Positions 24,114 through 31,891 of a stretch of 64,000 nucleotides of DNA are shown here, piece after piece. Source of the stretch: Hymenobacter duratus (GTDB taxonomy: Bacteria > Bacteroidota > Bacteroidia > Cytophagales > Hymenobacteraceae); assembly GCF_014698995.1 (NCBI RefSeq), contig NZ_JACWZZ010000001.1, forward strand, positions 1,446,501 to 1,510,500, in the 5' to 3' direction. Both the position numbers and the translations under genes were made by a program. The notes beneath the pieces were generated by a model that had not been told where the DNA came from, searched no databases, and was given only the letters and a program-made list of their open reading frames with translations. Each line of letters starts with the position of its first letter. Position 1 is the stretch's first letter.

Positions 24114-25145
24114 CTACTCTTTGGCCGACGTCAGGCGTTGGCGCAGCACTTCAAACAGCATGATGCCGCTGGCTACCGACACGTTGAGCGAGCCAATCTG
24201 GCCAGTCATCGGGATGCGGAGGCGGTGGTCGGCGAGCTGTAGGTATTCAGGCGAAATACCGTCTTCTTCGCTACCCATGAGCACGGCCACCGGGCCGGTC
24301 ATGTCTACGGCAGCGCTTTCCAGGCTGGCGTCGGACTTCTCGGTGCAGGCTACAATCTGCACGCCCGATTCCCGCAGGAAGTTGAGACTGTCGCGCAGGT
24401 TGTTTTCGCGGCACACTGGAATCAGGTTAAGGGCCCCAGCCGAAGTTTTCACGGCATCCCCGTTGATCTGGGCGGCGCCACGAGCTGGCACTACAATGGC
24501 GTGCACGCCCATACATTCGGCGTTGCGGGCAATAGCGCCGAAGTTGCGCACGTCCGTCACGCGGTCCAGAATCAGTAGGAAGGGTACTTTGCCTTCTTCG
24601 TATAGCCCGGACAGAATGCTGTCGAGCGGCATGTAGTCAATCGGCGAGACGAAAGCCACAGCGCCTTGGTGGTTCTTGCGTGTCAGGCCGTCCAGCTTTT
24701 CGGTCGGCACCATTGACACGGGCGTGCCCCGCTCGCGGGCCAGGTCGTTAATTTCCTGCGTCAGGCTGTTTTTGGTACCGCGCAGCAGGAAGATTTTCTC
24801 CAGCGTCCGGCCGGCGTGCAGCGCTTCCAGAATCGGGCGCAACCCGAACAGCATGTCGATGTTGTGGTCGGCGGCCGGGCGGTGCGAATAGAACGGCTTG
24901 TCGCCGCCAGTCGAGCGGCCGGTGTTATTGCGTGGTCCATCAAAATTCCGTCCGCCCCGGTTGTCGTTGCGGGTATCGGAGCGCCCTTCGTCACGGCCTT
25001 CCGGGCGGCTTTCGGGGCGGCGGTAGCCACCGGGCACGTCGTCGCCGAAGTCGCGGCGCGGGGTGCGGGGTACCGGACGGTTTTCCGAATCAAAAAAAGT
25101 GCGGCGCGGCTTTAGCGGCCCGGGGCGGTCATTGCTTTTCTCCAT
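24114..25145 (-). CDS. rlmB: TrmH/SpoU-family 23S rRNA 2'-O-methyltransferase, RlmB type, with an Arg/Gly-rich N-terminal extension
   Basis: 343 residues. Residues 1-90 are disordered and rich in Arg, Gly, Asp and Pro (GGYRRPESRPEGRDEGR and so on), absent from E. coli RlmB (about 243 residues). A substrate-binding domain follows (LFGLRPILEALHAGRTLEKIFLLRG). Then comes the SPOUT knot with LDRVTDVRNFGAIARNAECMGV, VLMGSEEDGIS and IPMTGQIGSLNVSVASGIMLFEVLRQ. It should methylate the ribose of G2251 in 23S rRNA. Its start overlaps the end of the GWxTD gene by 34 bases, so the two are translated from one transcript. Confidence 0.92.
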   Translation of the reverse strand: MEKSNDRPGPLKPRRTFFDSENRPVPRTPRRDFGDDVPGGYRRPESRPEGRDEGRSDTRNDNRGGRNFDGPRNNTGRSTGGDKPFYSHRPAADHNIDMLFGLRPILEALHAGRTLEKIFLLRGTKNSLTQEINDLARERGTPVSMVPTEKLDGLTRKNHQGAVAFVSPIDYMPLDSILSGLYEEGKVPFLLILDRVTDVRNFGAIARNAECMGVHAIVVPARGAAQINGDAVKTSAGALNLIPVCRENNLRDSLNFLRESGVQIVACTEKSDASLESAAVDMTGPVAVLMGSEEDGISPEYLQLADHRLRIPMTGQIGSLNVSVASGIMLFEVLRQRLTSAKE

Positions 25146-26329
25146 TGCTCCACGGCGGCATACCAGAGACGTTCGTTCTCGGGGCGGCGCACCAGTTCAT
25201 AGTGTTCAGGCGCAAAGGTACTCGGTTTGGGCCGGAACATATAAGTAGCTGAGCTGCCGTTGTCGCGGGCATGGTATACCCACCGTTCTTCCTGAGCCGT
25301 GCGGTACACGGCATCGGGCGCGCCAAGCACCATGTAGAGCATGCCCCGGTCGGTCATCCAGCCCGCTTTGTGCGCCGCAAACAGCTGATTGGCGGTAGTG
25401 GCGCGGCTATAATACAGCCGGATTGCCTGCCGTGCCAACGACTGTTGGCCGGCCGCCGCTTTCAGCCAGAATTCATCGACGGCCCGCTTGGGATTGGGGG
25501 CATCGTACAGCTTTTTGCGCTCGGCCGAGGTTGTCAGATAGATAAGAGGCTGGATCAATTCGTCGGCGGTGGTGAGGTCCGGGTACTCGGCTCCGGTTAC
25601 GAGCAACCCCAACACGCTGGGTTCTCCCATCAGCCGCAGCGTATACAGGCCAGGCTCCGGAAGAGCCAATGCCACCCCGGCCCGGGCAAACAGCGAGTCG
25701 CGGACCGCAAGCGTAGCCGGGCCGGCCGACTGCCGCAGCGGGTCGGCATGTGGGGGCAGGGCAGCCACAAAAGGCGTCGTGTACTGTTTCACGCTGACGG
25801 GCTGCTCGGGGCCGTAGCGGTCCACATAAAAAGCCTCGCCTGCTCGCACCGTGCGCCGGAGAAGCGGTACTCCTAAACTATCAGCAAGAATGTAAGGACG
25901 GGCCAGCCGGGCGGCAGTAAGTGGAAGCCAGGCCGCTTCACCAGATGCCGCAGCGCCGGCCGGGCCGCAGGCCATGCTCAGCACGGTTCCGGCCTGCAGG
26001 CGGGCCATCGGCAGGCAGAATTCTACGCGGGCGGCTGCGCCTTCAAAGCGGAGGCGGCGCGCCAGATGCGTAACGGTATCGGCCCAGATTGGTCGTTTGG
26101 CATCATACGCGGGCCACGCCAGCACCCGCAGCGGCTGTTGCTGCTGCAGTACGCTGCCATTAGGAAACCGCAGATAGATGCGCAGACTGTCGCCTTCCCG
26201 CCGCGAGTCCATCAGGATTTTCCGGTCGGAATGATACTGGCCGGCAAAGTCGCGCCGCTGGGCCGATGCAGCTGGTAACAAAGTCAGCAGCAAGCCGCAA
26301 AAAAGAAGTAGTCGGACCGAATGGTTCAC
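25112..26329 (-). CDS. Exported GWxTD domain protein
   Basis: 405 residues from a GTG at 26329, which opens directly into a signal peptide (NHSVRLLLFCGLLLTLLPAASAQ). The family signature GWMTD is at residues 323-327, within AAHKAGWMTDRGMLYMVLGAPDAVYR. It is preceded by a long beta-rich region and a helical part (PKRAVDEFWLKAAAGQQSLARQAIRLYYSR). The conserved GWMTDRG-x-Y-x-x-GxP core is typical of this family in Bacteroidota and Acidobacteriota. Its role is unknown, probably in the periplasm or outer membrane. It overlaps rlmB by 34 bases at its 3' end. Confidence 0.85.
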   Translation of the reverse strand: MNHSVRLLLFCGLLLTLLPAASAQRRDFAGQYHSDRKILMDSRREGDSLRIYLRFPNGSVLQQQQPLRVLAWPAYDAKRPIWADTVTHLARRLRFEGAAARVEFCLPMARLQAGTVLSMACGPAGAAASGEAAWLPLTAARLARPYILADSLGVPLLRRTVRAGEAFYVDRYGPEQPVSVKQYTTPFVAALPPHADPLRQSAGPATLAVRDSLFARAGVALALPEPGLYTLRLMGEPSVLGLLVTGAEYPDLTTADELIQPLIYLTTSAERKKLYDAPNPKRAVDEFWLKAAAGQQSLARQAIRLYYSRATTANQLFAAHKAGWMTDRGMLYMVLGAPDAVYRTAQEERWVYHARDNGSSATYMFRPKPSTFAPEHYELVRRPENERLWYAAVEQWRKAMTAPGR

Positions 26330-26394
26330 TGGTGGCTAAATGAGTGTGACTACTGAAACGAAGAAGTGGCTTGTAATGTCAGCAGAAGCCAACA

Positions 26395-26424
26395 AAAAAG
26401 CCGGCCCAATTGGGCCGGCTTTTT
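26395..26424 (-). terminator. Terminator of the DUF2723 gene
   Basis: A 30-bp perfect palindrome (centre CCCAATTGGG) with A5/T5 ends, 22 bases past the stop at 26447 on the minus strand. Confidence 0.8.
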
Positions 26425-26446
26425 GAGTAGAGCTATGAAACGCTCC

Positions 26447-29446
26447 TTACTGACGCGGATAATACTGGTTGAGCAACTCCAGAGCCTTGCCAGCGCGGGC
26501 CTGGTCGCCTACCTGCTCAGCGGCGCGGTATACGCTCTGCAGACCCAGTAAATACGTCTGACTTTCAATGTCGAATAGGGCCGGATTGTGGGTGCGGTAG
26601 TACGCCAGGGCCACCTGGGCGCGGCTGGTCATTTTGTCCATGATGTCGTGGGCACGCGCCTGCTCGCCTACCGTCACCAGCGCCGGTACAAACTGTGGCG
26701 AGTAGTAGTCATAAGGAATAGTGGCGTCGGGCATCGTTTCGAAAGCCTTATCCAGTATTTCTTTGGCCTTGGCCTTGTCGCCGTCGGCGAGGTAAGCGTT
26801 GGCAAGGCGGGCAAACTTGTCGCGGTAGTTAGCCGGGAAGCGCAGATGGTTTTCGTCGTAGAAAATGCCCGGCTTGTTGAGGTTGCGGAAGGCGAATTTC
26901 TTCATCATGTTCTCGTACATGATGTTTTTCTCAACGTAGCCTTCATCCGAGGAGCGAGGTTCGTAGTTCGGGTCCTTCAGCGGCAGCACGCGGTAGGCCA
27001 TGCCCTCCAGCTGGAAGTACGGCTGCAGGTTCATGAAGTCGGAGCCGGCTACGGTGCTGGAGAAGTAGATAGGGCGCTGCCAGTTGTTGGTAGCCAGCAT
27101 GTCCAGTATCACCAGATTCTTCTTCTCGATGGCGCCTTTGCCCATATCCCATTCCATGCGCGACACCAGTTGCTTGCTGCGGTCAGCCGGCACGAGGCCC
27201 TGCTTCTTCACGGCGGCCGTGTCCACGTTCAGGTAGAACTTGCGCGTCGGATACGACATCATCATTGGCGAGCCTTCGCCATACGATACCTGCAGCAGCT
27301 CGCTGTTGTCTTTCACCAGCTGAATAAACTCATTCAGGTTTACTTCTTTCACCGAAGGATTTTCGGCGTAAGGCAGCATGTCGTTGGTGCCCTGCTTGTA
27401 CCGGTCGTTGGGCATGGAGATGGGCAGCGGCTGCGACAGATAGGCCTTGCGCTTCATCTGCTGGATATACCAGTCGGTGTTCAGGTAGCTCAGTACGGCT
27501 ACGCGCACGTCGGTTCGCACGCCTTCCACTTCTTGGGCATACCAGAGCGGGAAGGTGTCGTTGTCGCCGTTAGTAAACAGGATGGCGTTGGGCTGCAGCG
27601 AGTTCAGCAGGTTTTTGGCTGAGTCAACCGAATTGTAGCGGTCCGACCGGTCGTGGTCGTCCCAGCCCTGGCCCACCAGAATAGCAGGTGCTAGCAAGCC
27701 GAGGACCGTAGCTGCCACAGCGCGGGGCGTATCGGCCTTGAGGATGGAGCGCAGCAGCTCGGCCAGCCCCAGCACACTCAGGCCAATCCAGATGGCAAAG
27801 GCATACGTGGCGCCCGTGAACGTGTAGTCCCGTTCACGCGGCTCGATGGGCGGTTGGTTGAGGTATACCACAATGGCCAGACCCGTAAACACGAACAGCA
27901 GGCCTACGATAAAGGCATTGCGCGAGTCGCGGCGGGCGTGGAAGAACAAGCCAATCAGGCCCAGAATCAGCGGAATGGCAAAGAAGTTGTTGCGGGCGGG
28001 GCTGTCGGCCATGCGCTCTGGCACACCGCTCTTGCCGGCATCCCAAGGCCACAGGCCCCCGGATTGCTGAATGTCGCTCTGGCGGCCGACGTAGTTCCAG
28101 AGGAAGTAGCGCCAGAACTGGTGGCCCATCTGGTAACGGAACAGGAACGACAGGTTCTGGCCCATGGTCGGCTTCACGCCTTCCCTAATATCTACCCACT
28201 TCTGATAGTTGTAGATGTGCTCGGGCTGCGGGCTGTAGATGCGCGGCAGCAGCATCTTGTCGGCATCGTCATAAATGAGCGTCTGGCGCTTTTCGGCTAC
28301 CACGTACCGGTCGCCTTCGCGCACGTAGCGTGGGGCGCCGTCCTCGTAGCGGACGGGGCGGGCGTTGAACTGCGGGCCGTACAGCAGCGGACGGTCGCCG
28401 TACTGCTCGCGCTTCAGGTAGCTCACGAAGCTCAGGACGTCCTCGGGGTTGTTTTCGTTGATAGTAGGGTGGTAGCTGCTCCGAATCGGGATGATGAGGT
28501 AGCTGGAGTAGCCAATCAGGATGAACACGAGGCTCAGCATAGCCGTGTTCACGAGGCGGTTGCGCTTCTGGAACGAGTAGCGGAAGCCCAGCCACAGCAG
28601 ACCCACGAACAGCACCAGGAAAATGATGATGCCCGAGTTGAACGGCAGGTGCACGTTGTTCACGAAGAACACCTCAAACCCGCCCGCCAGCGAAGGCAGG
28701 CCCGGGATGATGCCCACCAGAATCAGGCCTACAATCACAAGGCTTACCACCAGCGTGATGATGCCGCCCATTGTAGTTGGGTTCTGGGTGCGGCGGTAGT
28801 AGTAGATGAAGGCCAGCGCCGGCACCGCCAGCAGGTTCAGCAAGTGGACCCCGATGCTGAGGCCAATAACGTAGGCAATCAGGATCAGCCATTTGTCGGA
28901 ATCGGCTTCGTGGGCGCGGTTTTCCCACTTCAGCATAATCCAGACCACGGCCGCCGTAAACAGCGACGACATAGCGTACACCTCACCCTCCACAGCGTTG
29001 AACCAGAACGAATCGGAAAAAGCAAACGACAAAGCACCCACCACACCGGCGCCCAGGATGAGCAGTGTTTGGCCCGAAGTAGGCTCCGGCGTGCCTGGCA
29101 CCGTGTGGCCGGCTACCTGGCGGTGTAGCACCAGCTTCTTGGCCAGCATTGTGATGGTCCAGAACAGAAACAGCACCGTGAACGAGCTGCTCAGCGCCGA
29201 CAGCGCATTCACCAGCACCGCCACTTTCGTTACGTCTCCGAATGAGAATAGGGAGAAGATGCGGCCCAGTAGCAGGAAGGTAGGCGCACCGGGTGGGTGC
29301 GGCACCAGCAGCTTATACGAACAGGCAATAAACTCGCCGCAGTCCCAGAACGAGGCTGTGGGTTCGAGCGTGAGCAGATAGGTGAGGGTGGCAATGGCAA
29401 AAACCAGCCAGCCCACTAAGTCATTCAGGCTTTTGTATGAACGCAT
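26447..29446 (-). CDS. DUF2723 integral membrane protein, GT-C glycosyltransferase-like
   Basis: 999 residues. The N-terminal half carries about 12 or more membrane helices. The first periplasmic loop reads LEPTASFWDCGEFIACSYKLLVPHPPGAP, where the Asp/Glu pair (DCGE) occupies the place of the catalytic acidic motif of GT-C enzymes that use lipid-linked sugars. The next loop has SDSFWFNAVEGEVYAMSS. The C-terminal part is soluble and includes NAILFTNGDNDTFPLWYAQEVEGVRTDVRVAVLSYLNTDWYI and a short TPR-like end. The family is related to protein O-mannosyltransferases and is a candidate for protein glycosylation in Bacteroidota; the donor and targets are unproven. It is a single-gene unit with a terminator on each side. 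Confidence 0.88.
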   Translation of the reverse strand: MRSYKSLNDLVGWLVFAIATLTYLLTLEPTASFWDCGEFIACSYKLLVPHPPGAPTFLLLGRIFSLFSFGDVTKVAVLVNALSALSSSFTVLFLFWTITMLAKKLVLHRQVAGHTVPGTPEPTSGQTLLILGAGVVGALSFAFSDSFWFNAVEGEVYAMSSLFTAAVVWIMLKWENRAHEADSDKWLILIAYVIGLSIGVHLLNLLAVPALAFIYYYRRTQNPTTMGGIITLVVSLVIVGLILVGIIPGLPSLAGGFEVFFVNNVHLPFNSGIIIFLVLFVGLLWLGFRYSFQKRNRLVNTAMLSLVFILIGYSSYLIIPIRSSYHPTINENNPEDVLSFVSYLKREQYGDRPLLYGPQFNARPVRYEDGAPRYVREGDRYVVAEKRQTLIYDDADKMLLPRIYSPQPEHIYNYQKWVDIREGVKPTMGQNLSFLFRYQMGHQFWRYFLWNYVGRQSDIQQSGGLWPWDAGKSGVPERMADSPARNNFFAIPLILGLIGLFFHARRDSRNAFIVGLLFVFTGLAIVVYLNQPPIEPRERDYTFTGATYAFAIWIGLSVLGLAELLRSILKADTPRAVAATVLGLLAPAILVGQGWDDHDRSDRYNSVDSAKNLLNSLQPNAILFTNGDNDTFPLWYAQEVEGVRTDVRVAVLSYLNTDWYIQQMKRKAYLSQPLPISMPNDRYKQGTNDMLPYAENPSVKEVNLNEFIQLVKDNSELLQVSYGEGSPMMMSYPTRKFYLNVDTAAVKKQGLVPADRSKQLVSRMEWDMGKGAIEKKNLVILDMLATNNWQRPIYFSSTVAGSDFMNLQPYFQLEGMAYRVLPLKDPNYEPRSSDEGYVEKNIMYENMMKKFAFRNLNKPGIFYDENHLRFPANYRDKFARLANAYLADGDKAKAKEILDKAFETMPDATIPYDYYSPQFVPALVTVGEQARAHDIMDKMTSRAQVALAYYRTHNPALFDIESQTYLLGLQSVYRAAEQVGDQARAGKALELLNQYYPRQ

Positions 29447-29605
29447 GCGTGCTTGGGATAGGGACGGGGAGAGCCCCGCCCGTCGTTAGGGCCCGACGGG
29501 GTTTAAATGATGCAGAAATCCGTGAAAGACCAAAAGTAGAGAATAAATCCGGCCGCACCGCACCCTGTTCAACGCCCGAAACGGTGGTTGCCGTGTGTAG
29601 CACAC

Positions 29606-29639
29606 AAAAAAAACGGCCGGGGATGCCGGCCGCTTTTTT
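29606..29639 (-). terminator. Terminator of the T9SS cupredoxin gene
   Basis: A stem CGGCCGG (29614-29620) / CCGGCCG (29626-29632) is flanked by an A-run and T-run. It lies about 25 bases past the stop at 29665 on the minus strand. Confidence 0.75.
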
Positions 29640-29664
29640 CAAAGAATATGTACAGCAAAGGGCA

Positions 29665-30297
29665 TTAGTTCTGCAGAACCAGCCGCTTTGTTGCCACTAC
29701 TTTATCGTTGACCAGCAAGCTGTAGATGTACATGCCGGTTGGCAGGTCGGAGAGGTTGATGGGCACACCAGCCGCGGCTGTTTCAGGGCGTAGTGTAACA
29801 GTGCGCACCTCCCGGCCAATAATATTGCTCAGCCGCAGCTTATACTCCGAGCCGACTTTCTGGCTCACAGTTACGGTTACCAAGCCCTTGCTGGGGTTGG
29901 GGTAAACGCTCATTCCAATGCTGGCCGCTTTGGCATCCAGCGTAGCTTGCGGGGCATTGCTTACGGTAATAGTGCCCGTCTGGCCTATCCACTGGTTGCC
30001 AGCAAACGACGAGTGCGCTGTGCAGTGGTAGTTGAAAGTGCCGGCCGTATTGAAGACGATGGAGTTGGTAGTGGAGGTAGGGCTAATAGTGAACGTAGCC
30101 CAGGAGGCATTGTCCGAAGCAGTAGGGTGGGTACCGAAGCCTACGTTTACCCAGCGTATCTCGTCGCCAGGGCGAATGGTTACAGCTGCCGGACGATAGA
30201 AGTTGTCACCGACTTCCACCGTAATGGTGGCCGCCAAAGCAGAGAGTTGTGCCAGCAAAAGAGCCAGTACTCCAAAAAGACGCGTAGAAATTTTCAT
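29665..30297 (-). CDS. Secreted plastocyanin/azurin-like cupredoxin with T9SS sorting domain
   Basis: 210 residues from ATG 30297 (MKISTRLFGVLALLLAQLSALAATITV); upstream in-frame codons to 30420 carry no signal. Residues 23-115 form a cupredoxin: GDNFYRPAAVTIRPGDEIRWVN, His57 in GTHPTAS, then Cys92 and His95 in YHCTAH. The usual axial Met position appears to hold Gln106 (GQTGTI instead of GMTGTI). Residues about 128-210 are a type A T9SS C-terminal domain (VYPNPSKGLVTV, LSNIIGREVRTV, LPTGMYIYSLLVNDKVVATKRLVLQ). The protein should be exported across the outer membrane and attached to the surface. Its redox partner is unknown. Confidence 0.88.
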   Translation of the reverse strand: MKISTRLFGVLALLLAQLSALAATITVEVGDNFYRPAAVTIRPGDEIRWVNVGFGTHPTASDNASWATFTISPTSTTNSIVFNTAGTFNYHCTAHSSFAGNQWIGQTGTITVSNAPQATLDAKAASIGMSVYPNPSKGLVTVTVSQKVGSEYKLRLSNIIGREVRTVTLRPETAAAGVPINLSDLPTGMYIYSLLVNDKVVATKRLVLQN

Positions 30298-30603
30298 GAC
30301 ATTCAGTACGGGTTGTAGAGTACGGGCTAGCAGCAAGTCCTCTAAATATATTGATTTTTTAATGATGCTATATCTCGCTGCCAAAGGGGCAGAACAGATA
30401 GCACGCATGCCAGTAGACAAGCACCGTGCCTAAGTGTAAGCACATGCCTGGGATACAGATGACTCCGGAAGTGAAAAGGTTGCGCAACTAGCCATTCCAG
30501 TTCATATAGAGCAACTCGGATACTCCTGTCAAAAGGTTGCCTGGCTTCTATAGCCCGACTAAAAAAATACGTGCCTTTTCTGCATCTACTAGTAAGCGCC
30601 TTA
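30298..30603. other. Intergenic region upstream of the cupredoxin
   Basis: No gene is seen in about 306 bases. The part near 30335-30365 is A/T-rich and may hold the cupredoxin promoter. The minus-strand motif copy ATGCAGAAAAGGC (30585-30573) with CTATAG (30553-30548) lies just beyond the birA stop. Confidence 0.4.
30548..30585 (-). repeat. Copy 3 of the recurring intergenic motif
   Basis: On the minus strand ATGCAGAAAAGGC (30585-30573) is followed 18 bases later by GGCTATAG. It shares 13 bases with the rpmE2 upstream copy (1200-1212). Confidence 0.35.
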
Positions 30604-31404
30604 CTAGAGCACGTAGCGTATTTCTTTCAGATCAAAGTGGCGCAACTGGCCTTCTATCGCAACAGCCAAACGGCCCAGTTCATCAACTCCCGTAATTTCG
30701 CCGGTAAGACGACGGCCATCCACTTCATAAGAATGCGTTTCCTGATACCGATAAAGCGCGTGCAGATAGTCGTAGCGGATGGCGGACAGACGACCGGCGC
30801 GCAGCTGCAGATAGCGCCGCTCCAAGCACTCGAGCAAGCGGGTGACTAAGGCCGGCAGGGCGTAGGCCCGGCCCGTTATCCAAGCAAGCGAAGTGGCAGT
30901 ATGCGCGCCGAATGCTCGCTGGTTTACATTAATCCCAATCCCGACTACACTCTGCTGAATCATTGTGCCGCTAAGCGTGTTTTCAATGAGGATACCACCT
31001 AGCTTTCGGTCGCCGTAGAAAATGTCATTGGGCCATTTTACGCGCAGTGCTGCGTCGGGCCCGAGTAAGGAGGTGGCCCAGTCGTGCACGGCAAGCGCTA
31101 CAGTCTGGCTGAGCAGAAACTGATCCTGTGCTGGCAGGAACGTAGGGCGCCATATCACCGAAAACGTCAGGTTTTCGCCCGGATTGGTTTCCCAGCGGTT
31201 GCCCCGCTGGCCCCGGCCAGCGGTCTGTTTGTCGGTAATTACCACGCAGCCGTCGGTGGCGCGGTTTTCGCCAATAAGGTTTTGTGCTTCGGCGTTTGTT
31301 GAGGCACATTCGGGCAACCAAACCACTTGGTGGCCCGTGAAGAGAGTTTGCGGGAATAGAGCCTCCACTTGATTTTCGTACTTTGTGATGTTCAAACCTA
31401 ACAA
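30604..31404 (-). CDS. birA: Biotin--[acetyl-CoA-carboxylase] ligase
   Basis: 266 residues as drawn. It attaches biotin to the carboxyl carrier protein of acetyl-CoA carboxylase. There is no N-terminal DNA-binding domain, so it is a monofunctional ligase. Motifs are the biotinyl-AMP loop GRGQRGNRWETNPGENLTFSV, KWPNDIFYGDRKLGGILIEN, VVGIGINVNQ and a C-terminal SH3-like domain. The start is uncertain. The frame opens at a TTG (31404) only 6 bases from the divergent rsfS ATG. A TTG at 31395 or a GTG at 31368 would leave more room for promoters. Confidence 0.92.
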   Translation of the reverse strand: MLGLNITKYENQVEALFPQTLFTGHQVVWLPECASTNAEAQNLIGENRATDGCVVITDKQTAGRGQRGNRWETNPGENLTFSVIWRPTFLPAQDQFLLSQTVALAVHDWATSLLGPDAALRVKWPNDIFYGDRKLGGILIENTLSGTMIQQSVVGIGINVNQRAFGAHTATSLAWITGRAYALPALVTRLLECLERRYLQLRAGRLSAIRYDYLHALYRYQETHSYEVDGRRLTGEITGVDELGRLAVAIEGQLRHFDLKEIRYVL

Positions 31405-31410
31405 TACCCC

Positions 31411-31800
31411 ATGAAAAGTACCCTGGTTCGACAGGATTCGGACAAGTTGGCAGATGTAGTAGTACGCGGCATGCAGGAAAAGAAAGCTGTCGATATCGTG
31501 GTGCTAAACCTCAAAGACCTCAAAAATGCTGTAGCAGACTATTTTATTATCTGCTCGGCCTCTTCAGATACGCAGATTGATGCTATTGCCCGTTCGGTAG
31601 AAGAAGAAGTAGAAAAGCTGACCGGCCAGAATCCCTGGCAGACGGAAGGCCGCACCAACCGCGAGTGGGTGCTCCTCGACTACGTGGACGTAGTAGTGCA
31701 TGTTTTCCTGCGCGACCGGCGCCAGTTCTACGCTCTGGAAGAGCTGTGGGGCGACGCGGTAATCCGGCACGTGGAAGAGGAAACTGTGCCGACACGGTAA
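31411..31800 (+). CDS. rsfS: Ribosomal silencing factor RsfS
   Basis: 129 residues. It binds ribosomal protein L14 and blocks subunit joining when nutrients are low. Motifs are KKAVDIVVLNLKDLKNAVADYFIICSASSDTQIDAIARSVEEEV, then NPWQTEGRTNREWVLLDYVDVVVHVFLRDRRQFYALEELWGDA, with the family end YxLExLWxDA. It lies 91 bases upstream of ftsH on the same strand, a pairing common in this phylum, so cotranscription is likely. Confidence 0.95.
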   Translation: MKSTLVRQDSDKLADVVVRGMQEKKAVDIVVLNLKDLKNAVADYFIICSASSDTQIDAIARSVEEEVEKLTGQNPWQTEGRTNREWVLLDYVDVVVHVFLRDRRQFYALEELWGDAVIRHVEEETVPTR

Positions 31801-31891
31801 AGTAAAACCGGAGTAGCTGCGTCTGCTTCCGGGAACAAACGTACGGGCGGCGTGTTCCGCCTTTGTTTTTTGCTTTAGCTAATTTCTATTC

